Source: an uncultured Lachnospiraceae bacterium | GTDB lineage: Bacteria; Bacillota; Clostridia; Lachnospirales; Lachnospiraceae | Assembly: GCA_945868435.1 (NCBI GenBank) | Contig: CAMBLG010000001.1 | Coordinates: 186,001 to 250,000, forward strand | Length of the DNA stretch: 64,000 nucleotides | Direction: 5' to 3' | Shown here: positions 54,513 to 63,185 of the stretch, piece after piece | Layout: every line of letters begins with the position of its first letter | How positions within the stretch are numbered: position 1 is the stretch's first letter | Notes under the pieces: model-generated | The model's database searches: none | The model's input: only the letters and a program-made list of their open reading frames with translations | What the model was told of the DNA's origin: nothing | Position numbers and translations under genes: made by a program

Positions 54513-54965
54513 ATGAAGACGAAAAGACAGACCAAAATATTGGAACTGATACAGAAACATGACATCGAGACACAGGAGGAGCTGTCTGCCTATCTGACCA
54601 GGGAGGGCTTTCAGGTGACTCAGGCCACTGTGTCCAGAGATATCCGTGAATTGAAGCTCACCAAGATTGCCATGGACAATGGACGGCAGCGTTACGCAGT
54701 GCTTTCCGATGCGGACACCGGCATGGCAGAGAAACTGGTAAGAGTCTTAAGAGAGGGCTTTGTGTCCATGGACTATGCTGGAAATATTCTGGTGATAAAG
54801 ACGGTGTCCGGTATGGCATCGGCAGTGGGGGCTGCAGTGGATGCCATCAAGCTGAGCGAGATCATAGGTTCCATCGCGGGAGACGATACGCTGATGTGCG
54901 TGATCCGGACGGAGGAGGACGCAGTGAATATTATGAATAAGCTGCGCAAAATCGTAGAAAAATAA
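54513..54965 (+). CDS. argR: Arginine repressor ArgR/AhrC
   Basis: A 150-residue ArgR. The N-terminal winged helix reads QEELSAYLTREGFQVTQATVSRDIRELKLTKI. The C-terminal oligomerisation and arginine-binding domain includes SAVGAAVDAIKLSEIIGSIAGDDT. AAGGAG lies close ahead of the start. Its place before recN is conserved; arginine genes are not in the window, so it acts in trans. Confidence 0.95.
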   Translation: MKTKRQTKILELIQKHDIETQEELSAYLTREGFQVTQATVSRDIRELKLTKIAMDNGRQRYAVLSDADTGMAEKLVRVLREGFVSMDYAGNILVIKTVSGMASAVGAAVDAIKLSEIIGSIAGDDTLMCVIRTEEDAVNIMNKLRKIVEK

Positions 54966-54980
54966 GGAAAGGTATACTAT

Positions 54981-56669
54981 ATGCTACAGAACTTACATGT
55001 GAAAAATCTGGCTCTGATCGATGAGGCGGAGGTCGAATTTGCCGAAGGACTCAATATCCTGTCGGGAGAGACCGGAGCCGGTAAATCCATCATAATCGGA
55101 TCCATCAATCTTGCTTTGGGGGAAAAAGTGCCAAAAGAACTTCTGCGGGACAACGACGATACGGCCTTTGTGGAGCTGGTATTCTATGTGGACAATCCAG
55201 AGGTGTTGGAGGCAATCCGCAGACTGGGAATCGAGGCCGAGGATGAGACAATTATATTAAATCGTAAAATAACTTCCGGAAGAGCAATTGCAAGAATTAA
55301 CGGTGAGGCTGTGTCTGCATCCAAACTCAAGGAAGTTGCGGCGTTGCTCATTGACATTCACGGACAGCATGAACATCAGTCCCTGCTCCATAAGAAAAAA
55401 CATCTGGAAATTCTTGACGCCTATGCCAAAGATGCTTTGGGGGATCGAATTGAGCGGCTTTCCCGCTGCTATCATGAGTATCGGAAGCTGGAAGAGGAAT
55501 GGGCGAATGCCAGTATGGACAGCGAGGAGCGAAGCAGAGAACTGTCCTTTCTCCAATATGAAGTAGACGAAATCGAACAGGCCTCCCTTCGGGTAGGAGA
55601 AGACGAGGAACTGGAACAGCTGTATCGCAAATTCTCCAATGGGAAAAAACTTATGGATGCCGTGAATATGGCATATGCTGCCGTGGGGGCGGAGGATGGC
55701 AACGCATCGGAACGGATCGGACGCGCGCTTCGGGAGCTTTCTGCAGTAGCGCAGTATGATGAGAAGGTGGCGGGATTGGAAGAGCAGCTAGCAGACATCG
55801 ATAATCTGCTGGCGGATGTCAGCCATGAGATGGCGGCCTATCTGTCGGATGAGGAGTTTGATGATGAAACTTATTTCGAGACAGAAAAGCGCCTGGATCT
55901 GATCAATCATCTGAAATCCAAGTATGGAACCACAATCGAAGCAATTCTTACAGCCTGTCAGGAAAAGACAGACCGAATCAATATTCTGAATGATTATGAC
56001 GAATACTTAAATCAGCTTTCAACAAAAAAGAATCAGAAAAGGCAGGAACTGGATGACTTGTGTGAGCAGGTGTCTAAGCTGCGGAAGAAGGAGAGTGTAA
56101 AGCTGTGCACTGCGATTCAGGAGTCACTGAAGGAATTAAACTTCCTGGATGTGCGCTTTACCATGGAATTTGTCAGAACGCAGGATTACACGGCACTGGG
56201 AACGGACGATGTAGAGTTTATGATCTCCACGAACCCGGGTGAACCGGTAAAACCGTTGGGGAAGGTGGCTTCTGGTGGAGAGCTGTCACGCATCATGCTG
56301 GCTATCAAGACAGTCATGGCGGAATCGGATGACATTGCCACGTTGATCTTTGATGAAATTGACAGCGGAATCAGCGGGCGCACGGCGCAGATGGTATCAG
56401 AAAAGATGAACCTGATCGCAAAGAATCACCAGATCATCTGCATTACACATCTGCCACAGATTGCAGCTATGGCCAATTCTCATTTCCTGATCGAGAAGTC
56501 GGTGGAGCATCAATCTACATACTCACGAATCAAGCGACTGAAAGAGGAGGAGAGCATCGAAGAGCTTGCACGTATGTTAGGAGGCGTAGAGATTACAGAT
56601 ACGGTTATGCAGAGTGCAAGAGAGATGAAACAGATGGCAGCCAGGGTTCGGGAAAACACCCGGGCGTAA
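54981..56669 (+). CDS. recN: DNA repair protein RecN
   Basis: A 562-residue SMC-like ATPase in double-strand break repair. Walker A is GETGAGKSIII (residues 30-40). Long coiled-coil arms follow from about 150 to 390. The C-terminal ATPase half has the signature KVASGGELSRIMLAIK and the Walker B strand LIFDEIDSGISGRTAQ. AAGGAAAGG is upstream. The hairpin at 56695-56752 probably ends its transcript. Confidence 0.96.
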   Translation: MLQNLHVKNLALIDEAEVEFAEGLNILSGETGAGKSIIIGSINLALGEKVPKELLRDNDDTAFVELVFYVDNPEVLEAIRRLGIEAEDETIILNRKITSGRAIARINGEAVSASKLKEVAALLIDIHGQHEHQSLLHKKKHLEILDAYAKDALGDRIERLSRCYHEYRKLEEEWANASMDSEERSRELSFLQYEVDEIEQASLRVGEDEELEQLYRKFSNGKKLMDAVNMAYAAVGAEDGNASERIGRALRELSAVAQYDEKVAGLEEQLADIDNLLADVSHEMAAYLSDEEFDDETYFETEKRLDLINHLKSKYGTTIEAILTACQEKTDRINILNDYDEYLNQLSTKKNQKRQELDDLCEQVSKLRKKESVKLCTAIQESLKELNFLDVRFTMEFVRTQDYTALGTDDVEFMISTNPGEPVKPLGKVASGGELSRIMLAIKTVMAESDDIATLIFDEIDSGISGRTAQMVSEKMNLIAKNHQIICITHLPQIAAMANSHFLIEKSVEHQSTYSRIKRLKEEESIEELARMLGGVEITDTVMQSAREMKQMAARVRENTRA

Positions 56670-56675
56670 GCAGCT

Positions 56676-56705
56676 GTATAGTTGTTGAAATTTTACCGCA
56701 TACTA
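56676..56705 (+). promoter_or_regulatory. Sigma-G-like promoter for spoIVB
   Basis: GTATA at 56676-56680 and CATACTA at 56699-56705, 18-base spacer, fit the forespore sigma-G pattern GHATR-N18-CATNHTA as known from Bacillus. Transcription would start near 56712. spoIVB is a sigma-G gene in Bacillus. Confidence 0.65.
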
Positions 56706-56752
56706 TTAGGAGTGTTCAAGCAATGGAACGGAGGAATAGTATGCGGTCTTTT
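56695..56752 (+). terminator. recN terminator hairpin overlapping the spoIVB start
   Basis: ACCGCATACTATT (56695-56707) pairs perfectly with AATAGTATGCGGT (56735-56747), then CTTTTT. The 27-base loop holds the spoIVB ribosome-binding site (56730-56734) and the 3' arm holds its ATG (56741-56743). Confidence 0.75.
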
Positions 56753-58048
56753 TATGCCCAGTTTTATAAAAATTTAATTTGGATTTATTTATGCGTACTT
56801 TGCTGCTTTGGATATAACAGTATGTTATCGGCCATTCCGGATCATGTCTATCTGAAGGAAGGAGATGACCTGAAGCTGGACTCTATGCTTCCGGTGGAAC
56901 TGGAGGTGGTAGATGCTTCCCAGACGGTTATGGCTGAGGTATTACCCGCGGAGCAGGAGACCAACTGTGACACCCTTGCTGTGGGGGAGCATGAGGTGGT
57001 GTGCTACCTGTTTGGCATCCTGCCTGTCAAAGAAGTGGAAGTGTCGGTTGTGGAGGGCACAAAAACTTATGCGGCGGGCCGGGTTGTGGGAATCTACGGT
57101 GCAACACAGGGCGTATTGGTTCTGGGAAGCAGCCCGGTGGAGACGACGGACGGCGTATACCGGGAACCCTCGGAAAATCTGGTGTTTGCCGGGGATTACA
57201 TCGTGGCGGTCAACGGGGAACCCATTGAGGAGAAGGAAGAACTGATCCAGCAGGTGAACGCCTTTGGCGCAGACAAGCTGACACTGACGCTGTGGCGGGG
57301 AGAGGAGCTGATCGATGTGTCTGTGCAGGCGGTTCGCGTGTCCAACGATCCAAAGAAAACGGATAGCAGGAATAAGACTGTGACAGAATCCGGGAGCAAT
57401 TCCTCAAATTATATGCTGGGCCTGTGGGTGAAGGATGACATGGCAGGAATCGGCACGTTGACCTACTATGATGAGAACGGCAATTTCGGTGCTTTGGGAC
57501 ACGGAATCGGAGACGGGGAGACCGGAGAACTGCTTCGGATCAAGCGGGGCTTGCTTTACGATGCCCAGATTCTTGACATTCAGAAAGGAAAGCGAGGCAC
57601 ACCGGGGGAACTGCAGGGGGCGGTGAACTATGGCAGATCCAATGAAATCGGCTCCGTTGCCAGCAACACAGACATCGGCATATATGGGACATTGAAGACT
57701 GCGCGGCTGGATGCCTTTTCCCAGGAAGACGACCTGTATCCGGTGGGCTATAAGCAGGATGTTAAGCTGGGAGATGCAGTGATGCTGTCGGACGCATCCG
57801 GCGAGCTTGGAACCTACCACATTACCATAGACTCATTGGATTATTCCCCGGCAGATACGAACAAAGGAATCCGGTTTCATGTGGATGATGCCAAACTTTT
57901 GGACTTGACCGGCGGCATCGTTCAGGGACTCAGCGGCTCTCCGATCATACAGAATGGGCGGATCGTCGGCGCTGTGACCCATGTGCTGGTGAATGAGCCG
58001 ACCCAGGGGTATGGAATTTTTATAGAGAATATGCTGGAGAATCATTGA
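56741..58048 (+). CDS. spoIVB: SpoIVB serine peptidase (sporulation)
   Basis: A 435-residue SpoIVB, the forespore signalling protease that in Bacillus triggers pro-sigma-K processing. GGAGG at 56730-56734 selects the ATG at 56741 over 56723. A membrane helix (about 11-30) is followed by a PDZ domain (GVLVLGSSPVETTDGVY and FAGDYIVAVNGEPIEEKEEL). The S55 peptidase has GALGHGIGD with the catalytic His and GIVQGLSGSPIIQNGRIVGAVTH with the catalytic Ser. All key residues are present. Downstream, where spo0A is usual, no spo0A is found. Confidence 0.95.
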   Translation: MRSFYAQFYKNLIWIYLCVLCCFGYNSMLSAIPDHVYLKEGDDLKLDSMLPVELEVVDASQTVMAEVLPAEQETNCDTLAVGEHEVVCYLFGILPVKEVEVSVVEGTKTYAAGRVVGIYGATQGVLVLGSSPVETTDGVYREPSENLVFAGDYIVAVNGEPIEEKEELIQQVNAFGADKLTLTLWRGEELIDVSVQAVRVSNDPKKTDSRNKTVTESGSNSSNYMLGLWVKDDMAGIGTLTYYDENGNFGALGHGIGDGETGELLRIKRGLLYDAQILDIQKGKRGTPGELQGAVNYGRSNEIGSVASNTDIGIYGTLKTARLDAFSQEDDLYPVGYKQDVKLGDAVMLSDASGELGTYHITIDSLDYSPADTNKGIRFHVDDAKLLDLTGGIVQGLSGSPIIQNGRIVGAVTHVLVNEPTQGYGIFIENMLENH

Positions 58049-58188
58049 ATTGGCAGGCGCTGCGTGCTTTTTGTTATATTGAAATAAGGATTCCGAATTT
58101 ATAGTAAAAGCGATGCAGAGGAGTTTGGAAATTCGCTGGGTAAAACCGAAAAAAGACGAAAAGGTTTTGGAAAATGTTCTTCGAACTA

Positions 58189-58217
58189 TTGTACTGAAAT
58201 GGAAAATAAGGTATAAT
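58189..58217 (+). promoter_or_regulatory. Sigma-A promoter for the pilus operon
   Basis: TTGTAC (58189-58194) and TATAAT (58212-58217), 17-base spacer, 66 bases before the pilB start. The rest of the 234-base gap from 58049 holds only a weak GC hairpin with a T-tract (58054-58075) after spoIVB. Confidence 0.75.
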
Positions 58218-58282
58218 ATACAAAAATAATTATCGTTTTGATGGAAAATTGGTCAAAATGATTAAGGTACAAGGAGCATCGC

Positions 58283-60001
58283 ATGGCAATCCGAGGAATG
58301 AAGAAGCGTATCGGAGATATGCTGATTGAAGAAAACTTAATTACGCAGGAACAGTTGGACAAAGCCTTGAAGCTTGCCAAGGAATCCGGCAAGAAGATCG
58401 GTGAGACCCTGGTGGAGAACGGTATGACAACGGATGCAGATATTATGAATGCACTGTCTCGCCAGCTTTCCATAGCGATTGTATCTCTGATCGGGGTCAA
58501 GATTCCAGAAGAGATGATCGGACTGGTGGATGCCGAGGTGCTGAGAAAGCACCGTATGGTTCCGTTGGGATATTTCCAGGGTAACATGAATGTGATACAG
58601 CTTGCAATGGTTGACCCCATGGATATGACGGCCATTGATGACTTTACCATTATCACGAATCTTCAGGTGGAGCCGGTGCTGGCTCTTCCCAATGAGATCA
58701 TGCTTACATTGGATCGCTATTTTGGAAATCATGAGACCATGGAGGCTGCTCAAAAGTACGCGGATGAGCGAAAGAAGATCGAGAAGGCTCAGCAGGACAC
58801 TGAGTATGAGGACAGTGTCAGCAATTCCCCGATTGTCAAGCTCGTCAATTCCATGATCGAGCAGGCAGCCAGACAGCGGGCTTCCGATATACATATAGAA
58901 GCACTGGAGCAGATGGTGCGTGTCCGGTTTCGTATTGACGGATCCCTCTATGAGAAATTTACTTACGATATTCACCTTCTTCCGGCAATCATTGCAAGAC
59001 TTAAGATCATCGGTGGAATGGATATCTCTGAGAAGCGTAAGCCGCAGGATGGACGTATCACGTATGTAGTGGATCATGTGGAATATGATATCCGCGCATC
59101 CATTCTTCCAACGGTGTACGGGGAAAAATGCGTAATGCGTCTTGCTCAGAAGAAGATGCTGACAAAGGATAAGAGCGAACTGGGCTTCAATGAGACGGAG
59201 ATGAAACAGTTCGATAACATTTTAAAGAACCCGAATGGAATTATTCTGGTTACAGGACCGACGGGAAGTGGTAAGTCCACCACATTGTATACGGCTCTCA
59301 GTGAGTTGAACAAAGAAGATGTAAACATTATCACTGTCGAGGACCCGGTTGAGGCGAACATCGACGGAATCAATCAGGTACAGACCAATGTCAAGGCAGA
59401 GCTTACCTTTGCGTCTGCCCTGCGTTCGATTTTGCGACAGGACCCGGATATCATCATGATCGGTGAGATCCGAGACACGGAGACGGCACAGATTGCAGTA
59501 CAGGCTTCCATCACGGGCCATCTGGTAGTAAGTACACTGCATACCAACAGTTCCGCCAGCACTCTGACCCGTCTCATGGACATGGGCATCGAGAGTTACC
59601 TTCTGGCAGATTCCATGGTTGGTGTTATTGCCCAGCGACTGGTGCGAAGACTCTGTCCGGTCTGCAAACAAGCCTATGAGGCCAGCGAAGACGAGAAACG
59701 TCTTCTGGGGGCACCGACAGATGAACCACTCACGATCTATAAACCCTGCGGCTGTGATCAATGCAGCGGCATCGGATATAAGGGGCGAATCGGTGTCTAC
59801 GAGATTATGACCATCACACCGGCCATCCGCCGAGTGATCAGCAAAAGAGGAAGCGCGGAGGAAATCAAGGATGTAGCCTTAAGTGAGGGGATGCATACGC
59901 TGCGAATGAGCGCATCCCGCATGGTTATGGAGGGGATCACTTCCTTCAATGAAATGATCAAGGTATCCTTTGATAATGATGCTATGGATATGGAAGAATA
60001 A
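58283..60001 (+). CDS. pilB: Type IV pilus / type II secretion assembly ATPase (PilB/GspE)
   Basis: A 572-residue assembly ATPase. The N-terminal MshEN-type domain has RIGDMLIEENLITQEQLDKAL. The ATPase core has RKPQDGRI, Walker A GPTGSGKSTTLYTAL, the Asp box with VEDPVE, Walker B DPDIIMIGEIRDTETAQIA and the His box TGHLVVSTLHTN. A four-Cys zinc site (LCPVC, then CGCDQC) precedes GRIGVYEI. AAGGAG lies six bases ahead of the start. It powers pilin polymerisation and heads the operon. Confidence 0.94.
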   Translation: MAIRGMKKRIGDMLIEENLITQEQLDKALKLAKESGKKIGETLVENGMTTDADIMNALSRQLSIAIVSLIGVKIPEEMIGLVDAEVLRKHRMVPLGYFQGNMNVIQLAMVDPMDMTAIDDFTIITNLQVEPVLALPNEIMLTLDRYFGNHETMEAAQKYADERKKIEKAQQDTEYEDSVSNSPIVKLVNSMIEQAARQRASDIHIEALEQMVRVRFRIDGSLYEKFTYDIHLLPAIIARLKIIGGMDISEKRKPQDGRITYVVDHVEYDIRASILPTVYGEKCVMRLAQKKMLTKDKSELGFNETEMKQFDNILKNPNGIILVTGPTGSGKSTTLYTALSELNKEDVNIITVEDPVEANIDGINQVQTNVKAELTFASALRSILRQDPDIIMIGEIRDTETAQIAVQASITGHLVVSTLHTNSSASTLTRLMDMGIESYLLADSMVGVIAQRLVRRLCPVCKQAYEASEDEKRLLGAPTDEPLTIYKPCGCDQCSGIGYKGRIGVYEIMTITPAIRRVISKRGSAEEIKDVALSEGMHTLRMSASRMVMEGITSFNEMIKVSFDNDAMDMEE

Positions 60002-60090
60002 CACAGAAGACACCATAGAATTATTTTGTTACAAGGGATTTGCATAGAACAAGAACGAAAATTGGACATAAAAAGGTTGAGAAGAAGGTT

Positions 60091-61170
60091 ATGGAATTAC
60101 TTACGGGAGAATTAACTGCACAGACGATCCTCTGTTACGCCAGCGAAAATCATGCATCGGATATCCATCTGGCCCCTATGAGTCCATTGATGGTGCGGGT
60201 GGACGGAGAACTGATTCCGGTGTCGGATCACATGTTGCAGCCTCAGGAGACCCTTGATATCATTCGCCCTATGATGAATGACAAGCAGTGGGAGGAGCTG
60301 GAACGGCTGGGAGAACTGGATTTCGCTTATTCATTCCCGGGATTTTCCCGTGTGCGTGTCAATGCATTCCGTCAGAGAGGCACCTACGGCATGGCAATGC
60401 GAATCCTTTCCTTTCAGATTCCGACCCCACAGCAACTGGGACTGCCCAGATCGGTGGTGGATCTGACCAACAGAAAGAGAGGATTGGTGCTGGTGACCGG
60501 AGCGACCGGTTCCGGAAAGTCTACCACGCTGGCATCTCTCATCAATGTGATTGCGGAGAATTATGCCAAGAACATTATTACCTTGGAGGATCCGATTGAG
60601 TATCTTCACAAGCACAAGAAGTCCATTGTCAATCAGCGTGAGGTGGGAAGCGATACCCAGAGCTACGCCAATGCGGTCCGCGCTGCATTACGGCAGGATC
60701 CGGATGTGATTCTGGTAGGAGAGATGCGAGATCTTGAGACGATTGCAACTGCCATTACAGCGGCGGAGACCGGACATCTGGTGTTCTCCACCTTACATAC
60801 CAACAGTGCGGCGGATGCCATTGATCGAATCATTGATGTGTTCCCGCCTCATCAGCAGCAACAGATTCGGATTCAGTTCGCATCGGTGATCGAGGGCGTG
60901 ATTGCCCAGCAGCTTCTGCCCAGAACGGACGGTGGGCGCGTGGCGGCGTTTGAAGTGCTTCTTGCGAATAATGCAGTGCGTAACCTGATTCGAGAGGGTA
61001 AGTCTTTCCAGATTCTCAGCATGATTCAGACGGGAAAGAAGGAAGGTATGCAGACCATGGATGATGCCATATTTGAACTTTTGTTGGCAAATTATATAAC
61101 CAGAGAGTCTGCCATTGGCTTTGCTCAGGATCAGGGAGCTATGATAGAGAAGACGGCAATGTTTATATAG
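60091..61170 (+). CDS. pilT: Twitching-type retraction ATPase PilT
   Basis: A 359-residue PilT-type ATPase. ASDIHLAPMSPLMVRVDGEL opens it, then Walker A GATGSGKSTTLASL, DPIEYLH, Walker B DPDVILVGEMRDLETI and the His box TGHLVFSTLHTN. AFEVLLANNAVRNLIREGKSFQI is characteristic of PilT. The ATG at 60091 is preferred to a TTG at 60040, though the upstream site is weak. Presence of a retraction ATPase argues for a dynamic type IV pilus rather than a pure secretion system. Confidence 0.93.
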   Translation: MELLTGELTAQTILCYASENHASDIHLAPMSPLMVRVDGELIPVSDHMLQPQETLDIIRPMMNDKQWEELERLGELDFAYSFPGFSRVRVNAFRQRGTYGMAMRILSFQIPTPQQLGLPRSVVDLTNRKRGLVLVTGATGSGKSTTLASLINVIAENYAKNIITLEDPIEYLHKHKKSIVNQREVGSDTQSYANAVRAALRQDPDVILVGEMRDLETIATAITAAETGHLVFSTLHTNSAADAIDRIIDVFPPHQQQQIRIQFASVIEGVIAQQLLPRTDGGRVAAFEVLLANNAVRNLIREGKSFQILSMIQTGKKEGMQTMDDAIFELLLANYITRESAIGFAQDQGAMIEKTAMFI

Positions 61171-61233
61171 GATGGGGCAAGTTAAGAAAAGTTTTGATAA
61201 AGCGGCAAAGCCGATAAAAAGGAGAAGAGTAGG

Positions 61234-62448
61234 GTGGCAGAGTTTACCTATAGGGCCATAGACAAATATGGCAAGGAGAGAAAAGGCAATATTACAATCG
61301 ATACCATGGAGGCAGCGTTTGAAAAGCTTCGCGCTGACGGACTGACTCCGGTGGAAGTGAAGAAGGCAAACATTTTTACCAAGGAGTTGGAAATCAGTAT
61401 TGGCAATCCAATTAAGCCCAGAGATCTGAGTGTGTTCTGCCGACAGTTTATCAGTATGATCAATGCCGGTGTCACCATTGTGGATGCCCTTGGTATGCTG
61501 GAGGAGCAGACGGAAAATAAGACGATGGCAAAGGCTATTGGCGGAGCCAAGGCAGAGATTGGAAAAGGCGAGACTTTATCCAACGCCCTTGGATTGTATC
61601 CCAAGGTGTTTCCCGATGTTATGGTGAAGATGGTAGCGGCCGGTGAGGCTTCCGGTAAACTGGATGTGGCCTTTGACCGTATGGCAAGTCACTTCGAGAA
61701 GAGCGCCAAGCTGAAAGCAATCATGAAGAAAGCGGCCATGTATCCGATGATGCTGGGATTGGTTGCCGTTGGCGTAGTTATCCTGATGTTGACGGTTGTT
61801 ATTCCAAAATATACGGAAATGTTTGATTCGATGGATATGGAGCTTCCGGGACTGACACTGGCGGTTGTGGGAGCAAGTGATTTTGTGGTGCATCGCTGGT
61901 ATATTCTGGTGGCAATTGTTGCGGTGGCGTATTTTGGTATCTCTTCTTTCAAGAAGTCTGAGACCGGACAAGTATTTTTTGCAACCATCGCAAGAAAAGC
62001 TCCTATCTTCGGAAAGCTGACCATCAAGAGTGCGGCGTCCAACTTTTCCAGGACCTTAAGTACACTGGTGTATTCCGGACTTCCGCTGGTGGAAGCGCTT
62101 GCCATCACCGCTGGAACCATGACCAATTATCTGTATAAGAAGAATCTGGAGGAAATCAAGGATGAAGTGGTAAGAGGTGTTCCTTTGTCGGAACCGTTGC
62201 TGCGCGATGGTCTGTATCCACCTATGGTTGGTCACATGACGAAGATCGGTGAGGAGACCGGTGATGTGGAGGGCATGTTAAACAAGCTGGCCGATTACTA
62301 TGACGAAGAGGTTGAGATGGCTACCCAGACGGTGCTGGCTGCTTTGGAACCCATGATTATCCTTGTCCTCGCAGGCTTGGTATGTGTGCTCATTGGATCC
62401 GTTATGGCACCGATGTTCTCCATGTACAATAATATGGATAACCTATAA
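61234..62448 (+). CDS. pilC: Type IV pilus inner membrane platform protein (PilC/GspF)
   Basis: A 404-residue GspF-family protein starting with GTG; AAGGAG lies about 11 bases ahead. FTYRAIDKYGKERKGNI is the typical opening. Two GspF domains (about 68-191 and 270-393) carry FCRQFISMINAGVTIVDALGMLEEQ and FSRTLSTLVYSGLPLVEAL, with three membrane helices. It anchors pilus assembly and contacts PilB and PilT. Confidence 0.94.
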   Translation: MAEFTYRAIDKYGKERKGNITIDTMEAAFEKLRADGLTPVEVKKANIFTKELEISIGNPIKPRDLSVFCRQFISMINAGVTIVDALGMLEEQTENKTMAKAIGGAKAEIGKGETLSNALGLYPKVFPDVMVKMVAAGEASGKLDVAFDRMASHFEKSAKLKAIMKKAAMYPMMLGLVAVGVVILMLTVVIPKYTEMFDSMDMELPGLTLAVVGASDFVVHRWYILVAIVAVAYFGISSFKKSETGQVFFATIARKAPIFGKLTIKSAASNFSRTLSTLVYSGLPLVEALAITAGTMTNYLYKKNLEEIKDEVVRGVPLSEPLLRDGLYPPMVGHMTKIGEETGDVEGMLNKLADYYDEEVEMATQTVLAALEPMIILVLAGLVCVLIGSVMAPMFSMYNNMDNL

Positions 62449-62455
62449 ATTAATA

Positions 62456-62507
62456 GTTCAGCCATGCAATTTGCTAAAAAGATTGTGCCATGCTGGCATG
62501 GCTGAAC
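62456..62507 (+). other. Leader with alternative hairpins ahead of the pilin gene
   Basis: GTTCAGCCATGC (62456-62467) pairs perfectly with GCATGGCTGAAC (62496-62507). A third copy, GCCATGC at 62487-62493, can pair with the same 3' arm instead, though with a very tight loop. It lies in the 143-base gap between pilC and the pilin gene. Confidence 0.6.
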
Positions 62508-62591
62508 GACATTAGCTACGAATTAAAATTCCCATTTGTAGGGAGTGGGGGTTTTAAGATATATATTTATAAAGAAAAGGAGACAAAAGGT

Positions 62592-63065
62592 ATGAAAAAC
62601 GAAATGAAAAAGAAAAACAACAAAGGCTTCTCTCTTGTAGAGTTGATCGTAGTTATTGCCATCATGGCAGTACTTATGGTAGTTCTTGCACCAGCTATGC
62701 TTCGCTATGTTGAGAAGACCAGAGTGCAGAAGGATGAGTCCGCAGTGTCTGAGGTAGCAAATGCAGCAGAGTTGGCATTGGCTGATGAGGCAATTTATGC
62801 TGCAGCAAATAGTGCAACAAAAATCACCGTTACTGTAGGAGACGATGCTGCTATTACAGCTAAAGCTGATACAACAGTATTTAAAGATCTGGCAGATGAT
62901 GTAAAAGCTACTGTTGGTGAAAAAATTGATTTTGTTTCAAAACAGCATGCTTCTGACGAAGCAACTATTACATTAGAGTATGATGGGAATAGGCAAGCTT
63001 ATGTTTTAAAAAGCACTACATGGAAGAATGATAAAACAACAACAACACCACCGGCAGGAAAATAA
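62592..63065 (+). CDS. Type IV prepilin
   Basis: A 157-residue prepilin. AAGGAG at 62577-62582 selects the ATG at 62592 over one at 62490. The short basic leader ends KKKNNKG, and cleavage before FSLVELIVVIAIMAVLMVV gives a mature pilin with Glu at position 5 and the methylatable Phe at 1. The N-terminal helix continues to about residue 75, then a small strand-rich head and a Thr/Pro tail (KTTTTPPAGK). No Cys is present, so the head has no disulfide loop. It is probably the major subunit. Confidence 0.93.
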   Translation: MKNEMKKKNNKGFSLVELIVVIAIMAVLMVVLAPAMLRYVEKTRVQKDESAVSEVANAAELALADEAIYAAANSATKITVTVGDDAAITAKADTTVFKDLADDVKATVGEKIDFVSKQHASDEATITLEYDGNRQAYVLKSTTWKNDKTTTTPPAGK

Positions 63066-63091
63066 AAAAGTGTTTTGATTTTTGAAGGACG

Positions 63092-63122
63092 GCATGTGGG
63101 ATATATAAAGTATCCCACATGC
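63092..63122 (+). other. Stable hairpin after the pilin gene
   Basis: GCATGTGGGATA pairs perfectly with TATCCCACATGC around a seven-base loop; no U-tract follows. It probably stabilises pilin mRNA or partly terminates, giving more pilin than peptidase. Confidence 0.65.
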
Positions 63123-63185
63123 TATTGCTCTAAAATTTCATGATTTTCGCATCCCCTACAGATGCAAGGAAAGGACACCGAAGAC

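Noticed and set aside
58054-58075. Terminator after spoIVB
   Set aside because: Only a four-base-pair GC stem precedes the T-tract; too weak to call as a separate feature.
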